Shown here one piece after another: positions 40,701-52,100 of a stretch of 64,000 bases of DNA. This DNA comes from Baylisascaris procyonis (taxonomy: Eukaryota > Nematoda > Chromadorea > Rhabditida > Ascarididae), in the NCBI GenBank assembly GCA_037389465.1, contig JAZARR010000105.1, positions 1,364,001-1,428,000 of the forward strand, written 5' to 3'. Below the pieces are notes generated by a model. That model saw only the letters and a program-made list of their open reading frames with translations. It was not told the DNA's origin and searched no databases. Each line of letters begins with the position of its first letter. Positions within the stretch are counted from its first letter, which is position 1. Position numbers and translations under genes: made by a program.

Positions 40701-40965
40701 GTGATATTAAATGGCACCCCGAATAGCTCGTATCTGAACGATGAACTAAACATGAGTTGCAAATCAGTGTTTACTTATGAGAGAACCTAATTACTGCAAA
40801 CATCGAAAAAATAAAATTGCAAACAAAAAATTGCAAAAAACATTGGACAAAACAACTAACATGTCGTTTCGAATTCCGTCTCCGAACCTTTCTACGATGT
40901 GAATCGCTACGAAACGTTGCAGCATGTACTCTACGGCCACTTCTTCCGTGCTTTCCTTTCGGCAT
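31781..40965 (-). CDS. ppan: Brix-domain ribosome biogenesis factor, PPAN / Ssf1 family
   Basis: PPAN/Ssf1 is a nucleolar protein needed for 27S pre-rRNA processing and 60S subunit assembly. Ten exons in phase: 40861-40965, 39439-39651, 38913-39057, 38375-38556, 37862-37938, 37332-37439, 36880-36987, 36218-36361, 35699-35896 and 31781-31961, giving 486 aa (human about 473). The N-terminus (MPKGKHGRSGRR) is basic. The Brix domain covers roughly residues 72-330: PHSFVIHRG, RSIMEPFTASKLK, GPTLSF, YSLARDVVSSQRR, MFRNMFPSINVDEV, RRCVLINYD and VELGPRLTMVL with DGEVLYHSYM. A Lys/Glu-rich helix follows. The C-terminus starts SYEYYR, as the family's EYYRxxVG segment, and ends in basic, probably nucleolar-targeting sequence. 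The exon 9 acceptor is a non-standard TTTAAG, chosen on phase and homology. The last intron (31962-35698) holds a 513-bp tandem repeat. The next gene upstream on the same strand, EDC4, is 5 kb away, so no operon is evident. Confidence 0.93.
32408..32641 (-). CDS. Unassigned ORF inside the last PPAN intron
   Basis: A 77-codon frame with its own ATG and TAA lies on the same strand as PPAN, inside its 3.7-kb last intron. It has balanced, non-repetitive composition (for example SYRGRKQKIVIDLHF) unlike the surrounding AT-rich frames. No domain is recognised. It might be a short intronic gene, a cassette exon or chance. Confidence 0.2.
   Translation of the reverse strand: MKKFSDRIFSTFHQITSPQKLISTSLPYPEGTCEKPARRTQTIKSYRGRKQKIVIDLHFDATPKRFIRIRAACDASS
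33663..33691. other. GC-rich hairpin
   Basis: GGGGGGCT at 33663-33670 pairs perfectly with AGCCCCCC at 33684-33691 around a 13-base loop. This is a sharp GC island in AT-rich intron DNA, about 220 bases from the 513-bp repeat array. Confidence 0.6.
33911..35694. repeat. 513-bp tandem repeat, about 3.5 copies
   Basis: Copies begin at 33911, 34422, 34935 and 35448, giving periods of 511, 513 and 513 bases; the fourth stops at 35694. The copies differ at only a few positions, so the array is young or homogenised. The right end lies inside the 5' splice site of the last PPAN intron (minus strand). The repeated 60-93-codon open frames on both strands follow from the repeat and show no coding signature. 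Confidence 0.97.
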
Positions 40966-41116
40966 TACTACCTCTGCAAATACGACAGAATCTAACAAAT
41001 CGAATTCAAAAATTTTTTAATGGATAGAAACCGCCAAACTAAGCTATTCATTTCTCGATATGTCTCGAAGTTTACGGCAATAGCAACATTTAGAACCTAC
41101 GACACTCTAAAGGCGA

Positions 41117-41153
41117 AGGGGAGGAGTAGGTAAGGGGAGGGGGAGGGGGAGTG
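41117..41153 (+). promoter_or_regulatory. G-run cluster (possible G-quadruplex) upstream of PPAN
   Basis: Four runs of four or five G (GGGG, GGGG, GGGGG, GGGGG) lie on the plus strand within about 40 bases, some 150 bases upstream of the minus-strand PPAN start. The longer first spacer makes the motif imperfect. A promoter role is inferred from position only. Confidence 0.35.
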
Positions 41154-42781
41154 AGAAGGAATTTCGCTCACAATTTCCAGAATATAAATATTTTTGAGAG
41201 AAAATGAAAAAGTGGTATAAGTTTGAGTGAAACTGACGACGAGTATTCAGGCAACAAAATCTTCAGCCTCCCGTTGTGTTTTGAACTCTCCAACATGCAA
41301 ATTTTTTGAATTGGATAGCCAACACTTCTAAACGACAACTGAAAAACACTAGCCAACAAGCCGACTTGCAAAAAATGGAATTGTCACATGTGGCACTTAC
41401 GCATAGCAACTATGCATCCACTTCAACTTTCTTCTATCGCAAATACAAACGTATCTCTATCGCACACACAAAAAGATATCATAGTCTGATCGAAACAATG
41501 AAAATCCCCCTCCCCTATTGAAGAAGAAAGAGAAATCACCCTCTTCTGTACTCCTCTCTCTGAGGCCATCAAAGAATTTGTTGAACAGTAACCTACTCGT
41601 CAACTGAATCTATCACTCAAATAACACTTAAGGAAATCATATGAATGAGTAGCGAACAACTTCGAGGATATACAGATGAATTGAAAATCACATACGCACG
41701 CTCAATAAAACATAAGAGTTCGCAAACTTTTCATGAGAAAAACCATAAAATTACACATCATCAACAATTTAACACCTCGGTCAAATAAACGAATTCTCAG
41801 GCATTAAAGGATAATACTGAATATAATATTCAAAGACCGTTTTGCCTCCACAGCATTTTCCAGTGGATTTTTGAGATGGGCGGATGATAGGAAAACATAT
41901 TGTTCGCATATAGTTACGTTGCACAGCATCGCATACCGTACACAACGCTCTGTAGCCCCTCCCAGCGAAAAACTCACCGCAAGAACGTATTACGTCTTGC
42001 GCACAACTACAGCTTACTACCAATATCAATCAGCGACTTATTTTGTACGAAACTAATTCAAAACTCAAATGCTTCTCATATATGATCCTTTTAGAATCAT
42101 TAGGTGATGCTCTGCGTATAATCATCGAAGTGATCGCTACGCAAACTCATTGCCCCCTTAATCAGCGTCGTGTGTGGTCCTTCGGATCGATGTTGATGGA
42201 ATACCGCAACTCCCAATATATATGCTGGAAACCACACTTTTTAAAGAAACCACTAAAAATTTTAGGAAACACCCGCCATATTTTTTTTTCAAATCAAAAA
42301 ACCTGCCAAACAGTTGGCAAAACGCGTCAGATTTAGCACATCCTTTTCCATACCTTCTCCAACAACCCGTCGAATCCTCTTCTATTACCTTATTGAACAC
42401 TTCAACGCTTCAAGTGTTGATTACCTTTGACAATTTTATATTGAGTGTAAATTGGCAGGATAAGGATTGCTCAGATACGATACTCCCAATATGGAGTTGC
42501 ATAAAAACAATTAATCACTGAGTAAAAATAAAAACTAAACATCGAACGAATAACTTTATTTATACATTTCAAATATATAATTTAATCATAGTATCGCAAT
42601 TACTAAAAACATATTCGAACTTACTGTACAATTTTTACCGTATATCTGAGTGTATCGCATCCATTAAATTTTTGATATTTTTTCATATTCTTTTGATAAT
42701 CGAAATATCGCAATGCATCAAGTTCACAGATAAAAGAATCCAGAACCCATGAGCGAAATTTTTTTTTGAGAGAGAGGGAAA

Positions 42782-42783
<2 letters not shown>

Positions 42784-42816
<33 letters not shown>
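42784..42816. repeat. (GA)n microsatellite
   Basis: About 16 GA units, preceded by further GA-rich bases from 42769. Confidence 0.95.
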
Positions 42817-42818
<2 letters not shown>

Positions 42819-45800
42819 TAACGCAATCTAATATTGCAATATGGATGATGGTTTGCAAATATACAATGAAGCATACATACTAAGAATGCCCTATTTAATG
42901 AAGCATATTTCAGCCATCCATATGAACGGCTCATATAAAGAGAACCTCAAATAAGCAAGACTTAAAAAGAACACATAAACGAATAAACAATAATAATTAG
43001 AATATTTCGCAAACACCAATATAATCAAATGCCTCAAATAAATGAACAATTAACCTCATTTTACCACTTTTATCCGAAAGTTCCCAGAAATCATCCGTGG
43101 GAACTAAGAAATATGTTTTCTTGAACAAATCATCTAGACGGGCAACTCAAACATCACATCGCCGGCGAATAATTGGTGTAATCATTAGACGAATAGGCGA
43201 AAAATTATTTCACATGATTTGATTACTAGCTTTTCCCTCTCGATACTTCCGAAAATTGCACCATTACATTTTTTTTTTCATCAGGCATCTGACTGCTTTT
43301 GCAATTTATTTCAAAAGCACTAAATTCAGAGGTTTGTTTTTAATCATAATCCCTCCTCTGAGTTAGGCCGCCAGCGGCCAATCCTAACTTCTTGGACTTA
43401 GTGAACGCAATATGTTAATGTTCTCACCGATTGCCGATCAAGTGAACTCGATAACTGCTAGGCGAGATGATAGGGTAGAGGTGGGATAAAGAGGGGTGGA
43501 GTAGCGGTACAAGAAATAAAGGTGAGCATTTTTGCACCTGCAATCAACTTGACTATATCAGAGACAATTAAACAATAGCAATAACTTCTACGTTGCATTC
43601 ACCATTACAATTTAAACAATTTAGCATAAACGGCTAAAAAAAAAAACAAAAAACAAAAGTGCCCATATATGTCATTTCTAATATAATATCAGGCTTGTGG
43701 AAAAAAAATGTCACAAAACAAAACAAGAAAATCGATGCAATCATCATACAACATAAAACTTCAATAAACCTAATAACAAAGCGATAAAATTTTTTGAAAT
43801 TCGTATATTTTCATCTTCACGAAGAAATAGCTAAACAACTCATATGAAGCAAAAATTAGATTCAACAATAAAATCGCATCAATATAATCGAATAGAAAAA
43901 TAAAAGCAAATAAAAAATAATGGCGAACTATTCGATCGATTTCCACTTTTAAAGTCACAAATGGCGATCAAAATTTTAATACCATTGTATCGAAACAATG
44001 CTTACGCTTTAATAGTATCGTAAATTAAATAATAAAAAATTTACATATCACACTAATGATTATTAAAAACATTCATTATACTGATGTGTATCTATGAGAT
44101 GCGCAACTATTAATCAATATTAAATCACACCTATTTCTACCAAAATTAACTAAAATAAAATTGAATACCTGAAAATATTTGAATATCATATTATCTATAT
44201 GTGATATTTGAAAATTCGATTTTTTGAACAAAACGAAAATTTGCATATAATATCGATGATCTTATTTGATGAAGAGCGATCTTAAATGTGTCGAATTTTC
44301 AAATATTTTAGAAAAATAAAACATCGCTAATTTTGCACTCTTTACATCGAATTATATAGCACAATTTTGTGCTAGATAAACGACGAAATGGGATGAAAGA
44401 GGCAAAGGAATATAGTTCATTGTAACTTAGCTAACTATCCAATCATTAATCTCAACTAATGGGGGAAATTTTTAAGAAATAATAAAGCACTTGAAATTTT
44501 TACACAGTAAGTGTTAATCGAAAACAACTTAAAAAAATAAAACTCTAATAGAAAAATGATAGTTAAAAAACGCTTCAAATTTGTCATGCCTTATGATTAT
44601 ATAAATAAAATAAAAATAAAGAATACGACGGACAGCCCATATGACGTCCTTTCACGAGAATCTGCTTATGCATTGAAGCGATATGTGAATGCAACATTTT
44701 CGTAGAGCTTTCACAATGCCCAACCTTTAGCGTATCTCATAAAATCCCTACCATTCGACGAAATTTAGTTCCTGGTTCCCTTTTTTATGGCACACTAATT
44801 ACCCAACTGAACTAGCAATGTGAAAAAGCGAGGCAAATTTGAAAAGAATTAGAAGACCTAATGGACCGTGACATAGAGTCCTCTCTTGCTCATGCATTAG
44901 GATCTCAACTATATAAATAAAAGAGCTGTAAAGTTCGAAAAAAAAAGAGGTTTTTATGCGAAAAGAACACAAATATTTCAACGACCTCGTCGTATAAAAA
45001 CCCAAATACCATCAAATTATCACCCATTTATACTAGCGCGTCAAGTCTTTCTCTTCTGAGTATTTTTTATATGAATATTTAGTGGTTAAACAAAAAATCA
45101 CTCGGAGTTAATAACACCGATACCACATTTCAGTACTACAAGTTGGTATAAAAATATAGATGGCCAAAGCTCTGAGCCGATTTAAGGAAATCGAATAAAG
45201 AAGAAATAAACGCCGCTCATCGTGTACCTTTTTTTTTTTTTTTTTTATTAGATAGTAGTAAAACATCATGAATTGCCAGCTTGAATGTTGATTTCTTCTA
45301 ATGAGGTTTATAATTCAGCATTCATCTCAGAAGGCATTTCACTCATTGTATCATTGCTGACGATCGTTTCTTCTCTTCTCATATCTATCTATTATTTCAA
45401 TCCTACTCAATAAATAATAGGTAGCTCAAATTTTTGTTATAAAATATTATAGAATCTCTCTTAATAATAATAAAGAGGTAAAGTGAATAAAAATAATAAT
45501 ATTAACTTATTTGAGCATATTCATAATCAATTGCAAGATTATTCTTGATTGGCGTTTGTAGTTCGAATTCACCTCTTGCGACATAAACACTGAAATATAA
45601 CGTTCCGTTAATGCATATAGAAACAATTATAACTATCCAACAAATAGCATACCTAACGAACCACTAAATACCAACATGACAGCACCATATAGTGCAATCG
45701 TCTCTCTAGAGTTTTGTACTGCTTCCTCTCCCCCCTTCCCCCCTCTTCCAAAAAAATTCCGAAGTTTTTGCGCAGGCATTTAGGCCCAAAAATTTCTGTG

Positions 45801-46102
45801 CCCAAAATTTAGGCGGAACTAAACTCTTAATAAATCTTTGGCTATTTCTGCTAGTCCTATCCAAAACTCTTTACTTGGCAGTGTTAATGGTTTTTAAAAA
45901 TGTTTAAGTTCTTCGAAAGGGAAACCGGAAGTTCTGCATGGACCTCATTTCTCTATCCATTCCGGACGTGCATCTAGCTGTTCCTCAATTAGGCTAGCAA
46001 GACAAGAATATATGAGATGAAAGTGGGGATATTCTTCGTGAAAAAAAAAGCACAAAGCACAGTAAAAAAAAAAGGAGAATGCATAAGAAATAAAGTAGGA
46101 AA

Positions 46103-49100
46103 TCAATGCTTCATCGAAGTACCCGACAGCGACGAATGTAGACGCTCTAATACTTGTCGATAGCTGCCCGCAATTGTCGGGTCCTTTACACGCAACGCCA
46201 GCAGAGAATTCTCTATATATCTAAAGAGAAAGAAAAAATAATGTTTAAATATTAATACCGCCATAAAATAAGCATTAGCAGAATAGAGCTGCGAAACAAC
46301 CCAACTTTAATAAAGGTGAAATGCAAAAGGGAAGTGGAAATTTATATCGAAAGATCCACTGAATTAAAATAGATCGATTAGTTGAAACATTTCAAAGCTT
46401 TAGAAAGCAATCGCAAAATTTTGAATTTTAATACAAGCTACCAAATAGGAATGAATCCTCGGTGTAAAAAAAAGGGGGCACAAATTATAAGCGATAACCT
46501 CACAATCCTGTAAAGTCATGCAGGCTACTATATCTTTACTATTGTCGTCAAACATGAAAGATACCCCCTTAAAATTAACCAAAAATATTTAAAGTACGCA
46601 AATCATAGTGAAGCCCATGGCATATAAGCATAAACATGATCTGCAGGAAAGTTCAAGATCAATCATGTACCTGAACTTCAGATCCGTCTCACCCTCGAGC
46701 TTAATCGCTAGCTGGTTTAGAATACACAGAAGAATAGCTTGTGGCAAAGGCTGCTCGGTACTGAACAAAGTCTCTGGATCGACATTATTACAGACAAACA
46801 TTAATGCCGATAAATCTTTTCGTGTTAATGCCTGAAATAAACGCACGGCTAATCGACAACAGATTTTGTGAGAAATCATAAATTGGGCATTTTGCCAAAT
46901 TCTGCGCATGCCATTTTTAAGTTCCTATTCGTTCCCTATTTATACTACCTTTAAATTCAAATAGCTGAAATTAAAGAAGATAAGTTTTTCCAAAGAAATT
47001 TCATCTCACGCTCGGTAATCTTTCTATTACATTCATATATAGAACACATTCTGGATAGAGTCTCCAAATGGCTGCTCTCCCTAGATGTGCTGCCTTCAGT
47101 CGCGTCCATTCACAGCGAATCGAATTGGATCCGTACAACAACTCATTCCCATACAGATTTTCCGTAACCTTCATGTGCTCCTAGTTTGCATTTTTCTCAT
47201 TTCGCCCACCTACGAGCCATTCCGACCTCGTACGAAGCATTCCGACCTCTTTTGGAAACCTATTCAAACTTTATTCAAAAGAATTTGTCACAAATTCACA
47301 TACGGCCTCAAAGGCTGTGATGATATGACGATCTTCAATAAGCTGGATAAGCGATTGTGCATCTGTGCCAACCGCCAATCGTTGCGGAGTGTCTTGATGC
47401 ACAGGCTGCTCATGCAGAGAACGCATCTGACGCATGTACTGTTCTAAACCGGCCCTAAATGACTCATTCAATTGCTGAAAGAGATTCGAGCAGAGCGTAT
47501 CCAACGCTGGCACAACCACCGACATCATTGCACCACGTACACTCTTCACTAGCTCATCGTTTATGGCTGCTCCGTGCTGATGTTGCTAAAAAGTCAAAAA
47601 TTATTCACAATGGTTCACTCTTTATCTGAATAACATTTAGTTGCATCACTGGCTTGAACTATGACCTCACTTTTCAAATTACAAAAAACACCCTCCAGAC
47701 AATGATATTTAAATATTTATTTTATACCATAAATGATCACATAACAAAGCTTTTGCTTTATCTCATTTTCGATTTACTTATATCGTTATAAACCTTCTTT
47801 CACTGTAATCCCCCCCCCGCCTCCTTCTCCTTTGCTGTTTAATTGTTCCTCTCGCCGTGAGCTTCCTCTTCATTAGCTTATCACTAAAAATACGTCAGAA
47901 TATGCAAAAACGAACACTAGTAGATGCTCTGAGTGTTTCGGCGACGCCGTCCATCTTCAATTCGAGTGACGTCTGAATTGCTTCGACTGTTGCCGAACGG
48001 CTCTCCGAAATCAACGATTCGAACTTCAGAAGCATCCTTTCATCACGCAATACCATCTCTTCCTCTACACAAAAATCAACAATTTAATAGCAGTTGGATA
48101 TTATCAACAGACGAAAATACAATTGCTGAGTCTAGAAGTCAATCAGATCAGTATCTCTCAATGATTCAACCGATGTCAATACAACAAGGAATTGCTACGA
48201 GATTTCTCGGATCATATCCTTGAAAGAGAGAAATGAGTAATGGATAACGGTATAACCTTAAAGAAAAAAAAAATTGCTGTGGTCTCAAAAGAAATTTTAC
48301 GTCATCCAGAAGAACGACCACGAAGAAACAATCAGTAAATACTACAGCCGATTGACGATACAAATGAATATCTAAAAGAACACTTACTAAGCTGCTGAAT
48401 AAGCGCATCAGTTCGTTCACGATCATCGCGTCTTTGGCGATCAGCTTCTTCGGCTTGTCGTTCTATTTGCATATTCAAATTCTCCAAATGAGTTTGCACC
48501 ATTTCCAGCAATTCGCCTTCTTTTTCCGAGCGTTGCAATACAGCACCATCCGCCTCTTTATCTCTTGAAACGCCCTTTTGTTAAACATAAAATCACCCAC
48601 TGTACGCATTAGCAATTTAAATATCCCCCGATTTCTAACGATTCATTAAATTGTAAAACAATAAGAAGCCCTCCTCAGAGAGATTAAAACTTCAAAAAAA
48701 AAAAGCTGACAAATATAGATGACGCTTCATATTTAAAAGCGATACGCATAAAATGTATCAATAAAATGTCACCTTCACGTAATCAACAACCAAAATTAAT
48801 GACGTTTGAAGCAATGTCACGCAAAGATTTCTCAAGCATTATCTATTATTCGTCTTAACATTCTCATAGTTATGATATACGTTGGATTTCACTATCATTC
48901 TTTGAGTATTACCTTTTACTGAGATAAAAAAAAACCTACAATGGAACGTGAGTTGAGAGTTCAAAGTTCACTAGGTTTAAAACTTTTCTTATAATTACCA
49001 ATGGAATAAATTATTACCACATAAATCAAATTGTTGATTAATAAATATTAAGGCGATTCTATAGAAATAATAAATTTGACTAAAGTAAAAAGAAGAAAAA

Positions 49101-52100
49101 ACCTGTCACTATTGTTATTAGCTGCAACCACAAGCAATTTTGATTGAGGACTCTCTTTAAGCGAAGCATCCAATCGAACTGTTTCTAGATCAATCTCTAG
49201 ACGAAGCAATGATCTCTGCGATAGTGCTACTAAATTGGCGACAACACAAGATTGTGGCACTTCTTCATCTTCCAAAGATGCATCTAAAATGACGAAAAAG
49301 CTGAGTGAACTCTCTATAATTGTTGACTTATTTCCAAAATAACCGATTTGAAGGCAACAAAAATTTATTCCCTTTAGCTAATCTGCAATGAGGCAGAGCA
49401 AAATATCGCATTAAACACAATACTACTCCATTCCGTTATATTACTTTTAGCCTTTAAAAAAAATCAAGAACCATTGGAATCAACCGAATGTGTTCATTTA
49501 ATTTTTGCAAATAGAAATTCATCAAAAACACTTCACTCTAACCGTAAACGTTGTAAGCAACGAGCTTGCAACCGAGACTGTATACCATAACCCAGTAGAA
49601 ATACGATCTAACGATGTCAATATCAGAGCTATCTATCATACGCTAGAGCAGATCAATTCGGATCATTTTAACTAAAATTTTGTAAACAAATCCCAAGCAA
49701 GCAGCAAAACAAGCTTAACATGCGCTTCATAATAGCAGAGAATAATAAACTAAAAAAACGGCTAGATAAGCTTACCACCAGAGAATGAACTGGGAGTGAT
49801 TGAACATGGCACAACGTTCACCAACGGATGACAGAATGTGATTTGCGTGCATGACATAAAGCGTGGCATACCCCTTATATAGGCAAGCTCAACACAATGC
49901 ACGTTCTGAAATGATGAATTAAAATATTTCCGATGCCTTATTCGTATGATGTTGCAATCGTTGACCTTCAAAGTGTGTAGTGACAGTTGACGATTCGGCA
50001 AGATTCCACTTAGCTAATACGGTTCCAGCGGCGAATGCAAAATTTAGCGACGTTTTTCTAGTAGGACAGATGTGGAATACTTCGCTTATTGAAACCGAAG
50101 GGGGATCCAAAAAACCGTAACTTCGAGAGTATGTACCACTTTTCGAGGTTCCACAGAACAGGAAAAATTCAAAGGCAAATAGAGTCGAGGGGCCAATATG
50201 ACATCAATTCCCGGAAACAATGCCCGCAAACGTTTACATCCCGGATCTAAACCAGAAAATTTCATTGCGTTCGATAATAAAGATTTTAAGTTGAAAAATG
50301 TATGCAAACGAACATAAAGCCTCTTTTTGCAATATTCACTCTTGCAATGCTAAAACACATAATTCGAGGGCTAACTCACAGCAGCATCGTAATCGGCAAG
50401 AAATAAGAATCTAGCCGATGGGTCGATCGATATGGAGAATCGTGAAAGGCGATCCGCAGATTCGAATCTCAAATGCCCAATACATCGCCAATTTTCGCTT
50501 TCGTACAAATCCAACCCTCGGCCTTCATCATTTGCAGCGATCGCAAATTTCCAGAACTGCTCCCTAAAGTTTCGTCGAGTTTGGTTAAACTTTACAACGA
50601 CTATTTAGATTTGAAATGGGCATTCATTCTTTTGCTTTGCCGTTCGGTGGATGAACTAATTCATCTAGAAATTTCAAAAGGTGATAATGCAAAAAAATGA
50701 ATGAAACATAAGCAGGTAGAAAAACTGAAGCCCCAGGTTGCCAAGCGAGTTAAAGTTTACCGAGTCTGGGACGAATTTCCAGTTTTCAGGCATATAAATT
50801 ATAAATGAAAATATAAATATAAATTGATACAAACATTGTATATATGTACATATATGTATATATATAAATATATAAATAAATAAATAAATAAATAAATATA
50901 TATATATATATATATATCTGAAATTACGAATACATATTAAGGCAGAAAAAACAAGGAGAAGGGATTTGAAGAAGAAATACTAACGGCGTCTCTGAGTTGA
51001 CATCGATGTTGTCGAGGAAGATAAGGTCCTGGATGGGCCACGGTGAATGAGGTTGCCATTGGTGGGCAAAGCGAGCAACAACCCCGTCTATGATGAAAAA
51101 TGAAACACATCCTGCGGCTTGCGCTACTGCTACTGCCGTTGCATCTGGACTTATGCATACCGTCCGTACCACCTAGAAAATTAACCAAATAACGGCGGCA
51201 CACATATTTTAACATTCATCCATCCTTCACCTGCAAAAGTGCGCATAAATTAAAAAAACTAGAAACGACTGGAAAAACGTATCAAAGGAGAAGGCACAGA
51301 ACATTCTGCTTGCTTGAAGGAAAACCGAGAAAGGGGATGGAACGGTGGCAGAACCTACCAGCGATTGCAAATTCCACGAAAATTTTTTATGCGCCTTTTA
51401 ACTCCTTTCGAAATCAATGAAATAATCTAAAGTTCTTGCAGTAGCTCAAGCTGCAGTGTACCTTAGCCCACTATATTTTTAACATTGATTAGCATTAATG
51501 ATTTCGCAACTAAAACTAGTGCCAAAATATGATTTATAAAGACTAATATAGCCATAACGTGCTTTATGAACGCTAATTTGTAAATACCTTTCAATGAGTC
51601 TAAACATTATAAGAATATTTCTTACCGCCTTGGACAAAACTCTTTCAATAGGTCAAAGCAAGTTTCATAAGCTTGTAATCGCAACGAGAACAGAGTTTAT
51701 CACTGACCGAATTAATATTCTCGCTTGGTATTCTAATAAGTGCATCCGAAACGTCGGATAATTTCTCAATTGAAACCTCTTCGCCTTCAATTTCTGCTTT
51801 CACTGTACTCACTGTTATTAGATCGACAGTACGACCCTGCAAATAAACATCAACATCGTTTCATTTTATAAAATAAGCTTCTATAAATATTTATATATGC
51901 ATCAATCTACTAGTAATATGGATATAGTATTAATAAAAACGTTTTTGTCATTCCCTTTAATTTTCAACAAGATTTTTTGTTTCAATGGTAATGGATTAGA
52001 ATGATGCAACGTGATAGGTAAGCGTGTTTTGGATTATGTTCCTTCAAGAATCTTTTTCTTTCGTTAGTTACATATTATCCACAATGCAAACATATTACTA

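Larger units (their letters stand above)
40966..46102. other. Intergenic region between EDC4 and PPAN
   Basis: This region of about 5.1 kb contains the PPAN promoter and the EDC4 3' UTR. It has a G-rich run at 41117-41153 about 150 bases upstream of the PPAN ATG, and a GA repeat at 42784-42816. Open frames at 41781-42521 on both strands are somewhat less AT-biased but have no recognised domain. The rest (42900-46100) is very AT-rich with nothing I can identify. Confidence 0.55.
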
